A program made the position numbers and the translations under genes. This document shows, piece by piece, positions 40,251 to 47,650 of a stretch of 64,000 bases of DNA; within the stretch, counting starts at the first letter, position 1, and the number at the start of each line of letters is the position of its first letter. The stretch is from Lewinella sp. JB7 (GTDB lineage: Bacteria > Bacteroidota > Bacteroidia > Chitinophagales > Saprospiraceae), in the NCBI RefSeq assembly GCF_024297185.1, contig NZ_JANCTD010000003.1, positions 372,001 to 436,000 on the forward strand, read 5' to 3'. The notes under the pieces were generated by a model that saw only the letters and a list, made by a program, of their open reading frames with translations, was not told where the DNA came from and did no database searches.

Positions 40251-41857
40251 GAACACTCACCCTCCTGCTGTGCGTACTGGCGGCATTTGCCCTCTACCGA
40301 TGCAACACCGCTACGGCGGCTACTGCAGTGGCTCCGGGGGCGGCTCCGCTGAACATTATCTACATCATGTCCGACGACCACACCACCCAGGCCGTCGGTG
40401 CCTACGGTAGTCGGCTGGCTCCGCTCGACCCGACGCCCAACCTCGACGCCCTGGCCCGGGAGGGAACCCTGTTCACCAGCGTGTTCTGCACCAATTCGAT
40501 CTGCACCCCCTCCCGCGGCAACATCATGACGGGGCAGTACAGTCAGACTAACGGCATCCGCATACTCGACGACACCCTGCCCCCCGCGCGTCAGTACCTG
40601 CCCCTGGAAATGAAAAAGCTGGGCTACCAGACCGCCATGATCGGTAAGTGGCACCTGAAGGCCGAACCCGCCGCCTACGACTACTACCAGGTGCTGGAAA
40701 GCCAGGGGCACTACTTCGATCCGGAATTTCGCAGCAGCACGGCCGGCACCTGGCCCGACAACATGGTCTCCTACACCGGGCACTCGAGCGACGTGATCAC
40801 CGACATCACCCTCGACTGGCTGCAGAACAAGCGCGACAAGCAGCAGCCCTTCTTCCTGATGCACCACTACAAGGCCCCCCACGACGACTTCGAGTTCGCG
40901 CCCCGCTACGCCGACTACCTCGAGGACACCTACATCCCGGAGCCCGCCAACCTCTACCCCCGCAACGAACCCGGCTTCGGCTCCGAGGCCACCCGCGGAA
41001 GCCACGACAGCCTGATCCACGAGATCGGAACCTCGGTCAGCAGCCGCCATACCTACCGCAATTACGTCCATCAGTACGGCATCGATATCGAGCCGAAAGA
41101 CGCCGCCACGAGCGCCGGCTACCAGCAGTACCTGAAGAATTACCTGCGCTGCGTCAAGGGGGTCGACGACAACCTTAAACGCCTCTTCGACTACCTGAAG
41201 GCCGAGGGACTCTGGGATAACACCCTCATCGTCTACACCGGCGATCAGGGCATGATGCTCGGCGAGCACGACTACATAGACAAGCGTTGGATGTACGAGG
41301 AGAGCATGCGTATGCCCTTCATCGTGCGCCATCCAGGCGGGGGCGCGGGAGCAACGTCCGACCTGTTGATCAACAACACCGACTTCGCCCCGACGCTGAT
41401 CGAATGGGCCGGCGGTACGCCCCCCGACTACATGCAGGGAAAGAGCTTTGCCCGGTACATCGACGGCAGCGAACCGGCCGACTGGCGCACCGCTACCTAC
41501 TACCGCTACTGGATGCACCTCACCCACCACGACGTACCGGCGCACTTCGGCGTGCGGACCAAACAGTACAAACTGATCTTCTACTACAGCCAGCCGTACC
41601 GGCAGGAGGAGATCGGTCGCCAGTCGATGTCATGGATCGACGAATCTTATAAGATCCGTCCGACCCCCGTCGCCTGGGAATTTTACGACCTGTCCAAGGA
41701 CCCCTACGAAACCTTCAACCGCTACGGCGACCCGGCCTACGCGAAAACCATCCGCGAGCTAAAGGCCCAGCTGAAGCAACTCCGTACCGACCTCAACGAA
41801 ACCGACCGGGACGCCCCGGACCTTCAGCGCATCATCGACGCCAACTGGGACGCCTGA
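40247..41857 (+). CDS. S1-family sulfatase
   Basis: 536 aa, starting with GTG in the overlap GTGA with the preceding gene. The N-terminus is a signal peptide; 'ALYRC' could be a poor lipobox. The canonical formylglycine site is Cys86-Thr-Pro-Ser-Arg within 'CTNSICTPSRGNIMTG'. Metal and substrate motifs include 'YIMSDDHTTQAVGAYG', 'MIGKWHLK', 'MHHYKAPHD' and 'YTGDQGMMLGEHDYIDKRWMYEESMRMPFIVR'. It resembles sulfatases of marine Bacteroidota that act on sulfated fucans or galactans, but the exact S1 subfamily cannot be set by eye. The fucosidase gene begins 37 bp downstream, so desulfation before fucose release is a natural order. Confidence 0.95.
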   Translation: MRTLTLLLCVLAAFALYRCNTATAATAVAPGAAPLNIIYIMSDDHTTQAVGAYGSRLAPLDPTPNLDALAREGTLFTSVFCTNSICTPSRGNIMTGQYSQTNGIRILDDTLPPARQYLPLEMKKLGYQTAMIGKWHLKAEPAAYDYYQVLESQGHYFDPEFRSSTAGTWPDNMVSYTGHSSDVITDITLDWLQNKRDKQQPFFLMHHYKAPHDDFEFAPRYADYLEDTYIPEPANLYPRNEPGFGSEATRGSHDSLIHEIGTSVSSRHTYRNYVHQYGIDIEPKDAATSAGYQQYLKNYLRCVKGVDDNLKRLFDYLKAEGLWDNTLIVYTGDQGMMLGEHDYIDKRWMYEESMRMPFIVRHPGGGAGATSDLLINNTDFAPTLIEWAGGTPPDYMQGKSFARYIDGSEPADWRTATYYRYWMHLTHHDVPAHFGVRTKQYKLIFYYSQPYRQEEIGRQSMSWIDESYKIRPTPVAWEFYDLSKDPYETFNRYGDPAYAKTIRELKAQLKQLRTDLNETDRDAPDLQRIIDANWDA

Positions 41858-41894
41858 GCGGCGGGAAATTATCACGACCAAAAATCACCGCACC

Positions 41895-43433
41895 ATGTAT
41901 AAAATATTGCTCCCCCTCTTCCTGCCGCTGCTCGGTTTGCTCTTCCTGTACGGCTGTGCGGAAGCGAGTTCCGCCACCGCGGTCAACCGGGCTTCCAGTC
42001 CGGGCACGGAAACGTACACCGCCGACTGGGAGTCGCTGGAAAAATATAATGAGTCGCCCGACTGGTTCGCGGATTCCAAGCTCGGCATTTACGCCCACTG
42101 GGGCCCCTACAACGTACCGGCCTTCGGGAGCGAATGGTACCCCCGCAATATGTACGTGGAGGGCAGTAAGGAATTCGAGCACCACAAGCGGACGTACGGC
42201 GACCAGTCCGAATTCGGCTACCACGACTTCATTCCCCGGTTCACGGCGGAAAATTTCGACGCGGAGGAATGGGCCCAACTTATGCAGGATGCCGGGGCGC
42301 GCTGGGGCGGCCCGGTCGCCCAGCACCACGACGGCTTCGCGATGTGGGACAGCGAACTCAATCCCTGGAACGCGGCCGATATGGGCCCCAAGCGCGACAT
42401 TACCGGCGAGCTTACCGCCGCCCTGCGCAAGCGCGACATGAAGGTGATCACCTCCTTCCACCACGCCCGAAACCTGCAGCGCAACGCCGCCGACCGGGAG
42501 CACTGGGACGGCTGGTCGAGCCACTACCCCTACAATCCCGCCTACGCCACCGGCTCGGAAGACCCGAAGCTCCGCTGGCTCTACGGCAACGTGCCGGAAA
42601 AGGAGTGGTACCCCTACTGGCTCGGGCAGCTCGAGGAAGTGATTGACCAGTACAACCCGGATATCATCTGGTTCGACGTCTGGCTCAACCTGATCCCCGA
42701 ACAGTACCGCAAGGAGTTCGTCGCCTACTACTTCAATCACGCCACGGCGCGCAACCAGGAAGTCGTGATCGCGCACAAGAAGGACGACCTGCCCATCGAG
42801 GTGAGCGTCCTCGACATCGAGCAGGGCGGCAAGACGGACGTCTCGGAGCGGGTCTGGCTTACCGACATCACCCTCAGTAACAAGTCGTGGAGCTACGTGG
42901 AAGGACAGACCTACAAGGATCCCGCCCTGGTGCTGCGCAACTTCATCGACGTGGTGTCCAAAAACGGCGTCGTACTGCTCAACATCTCTCCCCGCGCCGA
43001 CGGCAGTATCCCCCAGGAACAAAAGGACGTACTACACACCATGGGCGACTGGCTGAAAAAATACGGAGAGGCCATTTACGACACCCGCCCCCGCTCGAAG
43101 TACGGCTTCGGAAACGCGAAGAGCAAGGAAAACCGCTTCGGCGGGCAGACCGCAACGATCGAGTACTCCGCCTCCGACGTGCGCTACACCGAGTCGAAGG
43201 ACCACAAGGCGATCTATGCCATCTTCCTCGGTGCTCCCGAACCGGGGGAAGTAGAGTTGGACGGCCTCGGAGCGATCGATTTCCCCCCGAAAACGCCGGT
43301 AAAGCGGGTGACGGTACTGGGCACCGATACGGAGCTCGAGTTTGCCTTCGACGTCCACGATAACTACATTGTCATTCCTGCCGGCGTACCCTTCAACGAG
43401 ATCGCTACGGTAGTCAAACTCGAAATGGAATAA
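41895..43433 (+). CDS. GH29 alpha-L-fucosidase lipoprotein
   Basis: 512 aa with a lipoprotein signal (LFLYGCAEA). GH29 motifs are clear: 'WFADSKLGIYAHWGPYNVPAFGSEWYPRNMY', 'FTAENFDAEEWAQLMQDAGARWGGPVAQHHDGFAMWDS' and the nucleophile Asp261 in 'IIWFDVW'. The barrel is followed by the usual small C-terminal beta domain. Reaction: release of terminal alpha-L-fucose with retention of configuration. The SDR gene starts 2 bp after the stop, and permease, mutarotase and lactonase follow, which strongly supports L-fucose as the released sugar. Confidence 0.95.
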   Translation: MYKILLPLFLPLLGLLFLYGCAEASSATAVNRASSPGTETYTADWESLEKYNESPDWFADSKLGIYAHWGPYNVPAFGSEWYPRNMYVEGSKEFEHHKRTYGDQSEFGYHDFIPRFTAENFDAEEWAQLMQDAGARWGGPVAQHHDGFAMWDSELNPWNAADMGPKRDITGELTAALRKRDMKVITSFHHARNLQRNAADREHWDGWSSHYPYNPAYATGSEDPKLRWLYGNVPEKEWYPYWLGQLEEVIDQYNPDIIWFDVWLNLIPEQYRKEFVAYYFNHATARNQEVVIAHKKDDLPIEVSVLDIEQGGKTDVSERVWLTDITLSNKSWSYVEGQTYKDPALVLRNFIDVVSKNGVVLLNISPRADGSIPQEQKDVLHTMGDWLKKYGEAIYDTRPRSKYGFGNAKSKENRFGGQTATIEYSASDVRYTESKDHKAIYAIFLGAPEPGEVELDGLGAIDFPPKTPVKRVTVLGTDTELEFAFDVHDNYIVIPAGVPFNEIATVVKLEME

Positions 43434-43434
43434 T

Positions 43435-44229
43435 ATGGACCTCGGACTAAAGGATAAAGTCGTCGTCATCTCCGGCGCCGCCGGCCACCCCGGCAGCATC
43501 GGCGAGGTGATGCTGCGCGCGCTGGCCCGCGAGGGAGCCATACCCGCCGTGGTGGACCGCAACGCCCGCGGCTTCGGCTACGTGGAAGAACTACAGGCCC
43601 AGGGCATCGACGCCCACTTCGCCCAGACGGACGTGACCGAGCCGGAGCAAATGGCAGCCGCGGTGAAGCAGATCGTCGGTAAGTATGGCCGCATCGACGC
43701 CGTGATCAACAACGTCGGCGTCAACGACGGCGTGGGGCTGGAGGGCAGCCTCGACGACTTCATGTACAGCCTCAAACTTAACATGGTCAGCTACTGGCTA
43801 CTGGTCAAGCACTGTTTTCCCTACCTGAAGGAAAGTAAGGGCAACGTCCTCAACATCGGCTCCAAGGTCGGCTATACCGGGCAGGGGAACACCTCCGGCT
43901 ACGCCGCGGCAAAGGGGGGCGTGCTGGCCCTCACCCGCGAGTGGGCCGTCGACTTCGTGAAGTACGGGATGCGTTCTAACGCCATCATCATCGCCGAGAG
44001 CTATACCCCGGCCTACGATACGTGGATCCGCGGACTGGAAAACGGCGAGGCCAAACTGAAGTCCATCACCAACCGCATTCCCCTAGAAAACCGGATGACC
44101 ACCCCGGAGGAAATCGCTAACACGGCCCTGTTCCTCATCTCCGACCTCGCCTCCCATACCACCGGCCAGCACGTATTCGTCGATGGCGGCTACGTTCACC
44201 TCGATCGCGCCCTGCTCACCCAGGCCTAA
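43435..44229 (+). CDS. short-chain dehydrogenase, probable L-fucose dehydrogenase
   Basis: 264 aa. SDR Rossmann motif 'SGAAGHPGSIGEV', 'NNVGVN', and the catalytic Ser with Tyr-x-x-x-Lys in 'NIGSKVGYTGQGNTSGYAAAKGG'. No signal peptide, so cytosolic. In the non-phosphorylating fucose pathway a sugar dehydrogenase turns L-fucose into the lactone, which a lactonase then opens. Gene order here (fucosidase, SDR, fucose permease, mutarotase, lactonase) fits that step. The alternative is a later pathway step, the 2-keto-3-deoxy-L-fuconate dehydrogenase, which is also an SDR. It lies 1 bp after the fucosidase stop and 10 bp before the permease. Confidence 0.82.
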   Translation: MDLGLKDKVVVISGAAGHPGSIGEVMLRALAREGAIPAVVDRNARGFGYVEELQAQGIDAHFAQTDVTEPEQMAAAVKQIVGKYGRIDAVINNVGVNDGVGLEGSLDDFMYSLKLNMVSYWLLVKHCFPYLKESKGNVLNIGSKVGYTGQGNTSGYAAAKGGVLALTREWAVDFVKYGMRSNAIIIAESYTPAYDTWIRGLENGEAKLKSITNRIPLENRMTTPEEIANTALFLISDLASHTTGQHVFVDGGYVHLDRALLTQA

Positions 44230-44239
44230 ATTTTCCTAC

Positions 44240-45586
44240 ATGTCCCAGTCGAGACCACCCGTGGTGGCCCGCTCCGTCCTCGTGCCCTTCATTATCGTTA
44301 CCTCGCTGTTCGCGCTCTGGGGATTTGCCAACGATATCACCAACCCGATGGTCTCGGCCTTCAAAAAGGTACTGGAGCTCAATAACTTTCAGGCCTCCTG
44401 GGTCCAGTTCGCCTTCTACTTCGGCTACTTCACGATGGCCCTGCCGGCAGCGATCTTCGCCAAGAGGTATTCCTACCGGAAGAGCATCATTCTCGGACTG
44501 GCCCTCTACGCGACCGGGGCCCTGCTCTTTTATCCCGCGGCTTCCATGGAGAGCTACGGATTTTTCCTGCTGTCGCTGTACATCCTCACCTTCGGACTGG
44601 CCTTCCTGGAAACCACGGCGAGCCCCTACATCATGTCGCTCGGAGCGGAAGAGACGGCTACCCGCCGCCTCAACCTTGCCCAGGCCTTCAATCCGCTCGG
44701 CGCGCTCGGCGGCCTCATCGTCGCCAAGCAGTTCATCCTCTCCAACCTCGAGGTGGAACGCATCGGGCAGGAAGCCTACGGAGCCCTCGATGCCACGGCG
44801 AAGGCGGCGGTACGGACGACCGACCTTGCGATCATCCGCGACCCCTACGTGATCCTCGGACTGGTGGTGATCGTGATGCTGGTCCTCTTCGTCGTGGTCA
44901 ATATGCCCGAAAAGGAGGAGTACGACGACGGCCTCGGCATGGGAGCGGCAATTAAGCGGCTGTGGCGCCAGGAGCGCTACGCCGGTGGCGTCATCGCCCA
45001 GGCTTTCTACGTCGGTGCCCAGATCATGTGCTGGACCTACATCTACCAGTACGCCGAATCCATCGGTATCTCCAACGCCGATGCCGTGCCCTACGGCGTC
45101 GCCGCCCTGGTAATCTTCCTGGTCGGGCGCTGGGTGGGCACCTACTTACTCAGTTACATCTCCGGAGGAAAGTTGCTCTTCTACTTCGCCATCGGCGCGG
45201 GCGTGATGACGCTGCTCACCATTTTCGTTACCGGCTACGTCGGTTTGCTCTGTCTGGTGGGCATTTCCTTCTTCATGTCGATCATGTTCCCGACGATCTA
45301 CGGCATCGCGCTCGAGGGGCAGGGAGAAGACGCCAAGTTCGGGGCAGCCTTTCTCGTTATGGCCATTGTCGGCGGTGCCCTCATGCCCACCCTGCAGGGG
45401 CTTATCCTCGACGTAGGCGGATCGGCCTACACCGATACCCTGATCCTGGGCGTACCGGAAGTGAATTTCAGTTTCGTACTGCCGCTGCTCTGTTTTCTGG
45501 TCGTCGCCATCTACGGTCACCAGGTCTACTCTAAATATCCCGCTCCCCACGTCGATCCCGCCCCCCCGGCCCCGCCGCGCCCCTGA
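44240..45586 (+). CDS. fucP: L-fucose:H+ symporter, MFS family
   Basis: 448 aa from ATG 44240; the frame is open upstream but that part overlaps the SDR gene. Twelve hydrophobic segments are expected. FucP-family marks include 'FALWGFANDITNPMVSAFKKVLELNNFQASWVQFAFYFGYF' and 'ETTASPYIMSLGAEETATRRLNLAQAFNPLGALGG', with 'MFPTIYGIALEGQGEDAKFGAAFLVMAIVGGALMP' in the second half. It carries the sugar over the inner membrane by proton symport. Relatives also take glucose or galactose, but the neighbours point to fucose. Confidence 0.92.
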   Translation: MSQSRPPVVARSVLVPFIIVTSLFALWGFANDITNPMVSAFKKVLELNNFQASWVQFAFYFGYFTMALPAAIFAKRYSYRKSIILGLALYATGALLFYPAASMESYGFFLLSLYILTFGLAFLETTASPYIMSLGAEETATRRLNLAQAFNPLGALGGLIVAKQFILSNLEVERIGQEAYGALDATAKAAVRTTDLAIIRDPYVILGLVVIVMLVLFVVVNMPEKEEYDDGLGMGAAIKRLWRQERYAGGVIAQAFYVGAQIMCWTYIYQYAESIGISNADAVPYGVAALVIFLVGRWVGTYLLSYISGGKLLFYFAIGAGVMTLLTIFVTGYVGLLCLVGISFFMSIMFPTIYGIALEGQGEDAKFGAAFLVMAIVGGALMPTLQGLILDVGGSAYTDTLILGVPEVNFSFVLPLLCFLVVAIYGHQVYSKYPAPHVDPAPPAPPRP

Positions 45587-45598
45587 ACCATTCGTACA

Positions 45599-45931
45599 AT
45601 GACCCACTACCTGCTCTGCGACCTCAAGGACGACCTCCGACTCATCGCCGAATACGAAAGCTACCACGCACCCGGCAACGCCTGGCCCGAGATCACCGAC
45701 AGCATCCGTGCCGCCGGCATTACCGACATGCAGATCTTCCGCGCCGGCAACCGCCTGGTGATGGTGATGGAAACCGACGATAGCTACTCTCCCGAGCGAC
45801 AGGCGGAGTTGAATGCCGCCAATCCCAGGGTCAGGGAGTGGGAAGCACTTATGGACACTTACCAGCAGCGACTCCCCTTCGCGGAGCGGGGCGTCAAGTG
45901 GGTACCCGCGCATCGCATCTTTAAACTCTGA
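45599..45931 (+). CDS. L-rhamnose/L-fucose mutarotase (DUF718 family)
   Basis: 110 aa, the usual length. Recognised by 'YESYHAPGNAWPEITDSIRAAGITDMQIFRAGNRLVMVMET' and the C-terminal 'WEALMDTYQQRLPFAERGVKWVPAHRIFKL'. RhaM family members interconvert alpha and beta anomers of 6-deoxy-hexoses; some act on L-fucose. Here the fucose context makes fucose the probable substrate. It starts 12 bp after fucP and ends 4 bp before the lactonase. Confidence 0.9.
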   Translation: MTHYLLCDLKDDLRLIAEYESYHAPGNAWPEITDSIRAAGITDMQIFRAGNRLVMVMETDDSYSPERQAELNAANPRVREWEALMDTYQQRLPFAERGVKWVPAHRIFKL

Positions 45932-45935
45932 CGCC

Positions 45936-46760
45936 ATGACCATCGACGCCCACCAGCACTTCTGGCACTACGACCCGGTAAAGGACGCCTGGATCGACGA
46001 GACGATGACGGCCATCCGCCGCGATTTTCTCCCCGCCGACCTGGAACCCGTACTCGCCGCCAACGGCATCGAGGGCTGCATCGCCGTGCAGGCCAGTCAG
46101 TCGCTCGCCGAAACCGAATTTCTGCTCGATCTGGCCGACCGTCATGACTTCATCCGCGGCGTCGTCGGGTGGGTCGATCTCCGCGCTCCGGAAGTAAGCG
46201 ATCAACTGGCCCGCTTCGCCGACCACCCCAAATTCGTAGGTGTACGCCACGTGGTACAGGCCGAAGCGGAGGGTTTCATGCTCGACCCGCACTTCCAACG
46301 GGGCATTGCCGCGCTACGGGAATTCAACCTGACCTACGACATCCTCATTTTGCAGCACCAGCTTGGTGAGGCCGGTGAGCTCGCGCGTACCTTTCCCGAC
46401 CAGCCCTTCGTGCTCGATCACTTAGCTAAACCGCAGGTGAGCCACGGACTCGACCCCGACTGGGCCACCGGTATCGCCCGACTCGCCGAGTGCCCGAACG
46501 TACACGGCAAGCTCTCCGGCCTCGTCACCGAAACGACCGACTGGGAGTGGACAGTTGACGACTTCCGCCCCTTTATCGATCACGCACTGGATGTTTTCGG
46601 ACCGGATCGCCTTCTGTTTGGCTCTGACTGGCCGGTGTGCCGACTGGCCGCCAACTACGGGCAGGTCAGAAAGATCGTCGAAACCGCAGTAGCCGAGCTA
46701 CCGGAAGCGGAGCGGTTAGCAATCATGGGGAGCAACGCCCGACGTTTTTACGGCTGCTAG
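45936..46760 (+). CDS. amidohydrolase-family lactonase, probable L-fucono-1,5-lactonase
   Basis: 274 aa from ATG 45936; the longer frame overlaps the mutarotase. COG3618-type amidohydrolase: N-terminal metal motif 'IDAHQHFWHY' (His6, His8), 'QASQSLAETEFLLDLA', 'GVRHVVQAE', 'VLDHLAKPQ' and the C-terminal 'LLFGSDWPVC' with the metal-site Asp. Reaction: ring opening of the sugar lactone to the aldonate, here L-fuconate. It ends the fucose operon. The following steps (fuconate dehydratase, aldolase or hydrolase) are not in this window, although the dehydrogenase at 10302 may act on L-fuconate. Confidence 0.88.
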   Translation: MTIDAHQHFWHYDPVKDAWIDETMTAIRRDFLPADLEPVLAANGIEGCIAVQASQSLAETEFLLDLADRHDFIRGVVGWVDLRAPEVSDQLARFADHPKFVGVRHVVQAEAEGFMLDPHFQRGIAALREFNLTYDILILQHQLGEAGELARTFPDQPFVLDHLAKPQVSHGLDPDWATGIARLAECPNVHGKLSGLVTETTDWEWTVDDFRPFIDHALDVFGPDRLLFGSDWPVCRLAANYGQVRKIVETAVAELPEAERLAIMGSNARRFYGC

Positions 46761-46820
46761 GGCGGGGACGCGGGAGCAATATATCCGGTAAAATAGCCGT
46801 CCTAACCCGACCTTAGCGCC

Positions 46821-47645
46821 ATGATTGTACAGTTGCACTCCCCCACCCTACGGCTTTACGAAAGCGCCCTGATGCGAACCGTAACCTCCCTGGTCGTGGG
46901 CGATGAGTATTTGCTCCTGGTCGATCCGAACTGGCTGCCGCAGGAAGTCGATTACATTCACTTCGAAACCGAAGCCCTCCGTGAGGGCCGCGAATGTTAC
47001 CTGCTCTTCACCCATTCCGATTACGATCACATCATCGGTTACGGTAAATTTCCGGAGTTCATGACCATCGCCTCCGCCGCCTTCGTGCATAACCAGCAGC
47101 GGGAGGACACACTGGAGCAGATCCGGGCCTTCGACGACGATTATTACCTCACCCGCGACTATCCGATCAACTACCCCCCGATTGTACACCCCATCGGCGG
47201 GGATGCGCGGGAGCTGACGATCGGAGAGGACCACTACGTTTTTTACCAATCTCCCGGCCATAATGCCGACGGTCTGCTTACCTTCAACCGGAGCCGGGGC
47301 ATTCTGATCGTGGGCGATTACCTGAGCAACGTGGAGTTTCCCTTCATCTACCATTCCCTCCCCGATTACCACGCGACCCTGGATAAACTGGCCCGCATCG
47401 TGGCGGAGGAAGATGTAAAAGTGCTCGTCACCGGTCACGGTGACCATACGAGTGACCGGGAGGAGATGCGTCACCGCATCGCCGAATCCCGGGCCTACCT
47501 GAATCGCCTGGAGCGCAGCGTGCGCCGCAACGAAATCTTCGACGCGGCCGAACTGACCGAACGCTACGGCTTTCCCCGGCTAATGCGAAAATACCACGAA
47601 GCGAACCTGGAGCTTGTCCGGCAATCGGCAGCGGACTTACCTTAA
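46821..47645 (+). CDS. metallo-beta-lactamase-fold hydrolase
   Basis: 274 aa, cytosolic. The metal motif reads His65-Ser-Asp67-Tyr-Asp69-His70, so the second His of the usual H-x-H-x-D-H is Asp. Later ligands appear in 'SPGHNADGLL', 'LIVGDYLS' and 'VLVTGHGDHT'. H-x-D-x-D-H is known in MBL proteins of uncertain substrate. The aceK gene begins 5 bp after its stop, so the two form a small operon of their own, 60 bp behind the fucose genes. The substrate is unknown. Confidence 0.88.
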   Translation: MIVQLHSPTLRLYESALMRTVTSLVVGDEYLLLVDPNWLPQEVDYIHFETEALREGRECYLLFTHSDYDHIIGYGKFPEFMTIASAAFVHNQQREDTLEQIRAFDDDYYLTRDYPINYPPIVHPIGGDARELTIGEDHYVFYQSPGHNADGLLTFNRSRGILIVGDYLSNVEFPFIYHSLPDYHATLDKLARIVAEEDVKVLVTGHGDHTSDREEMRHRIAESRAYLNRLERSVRRNEIFDAAELTERYGFPRLMRKYHEANLELVRQSAADLP

Positions 47646-47650
47646 CGGTC

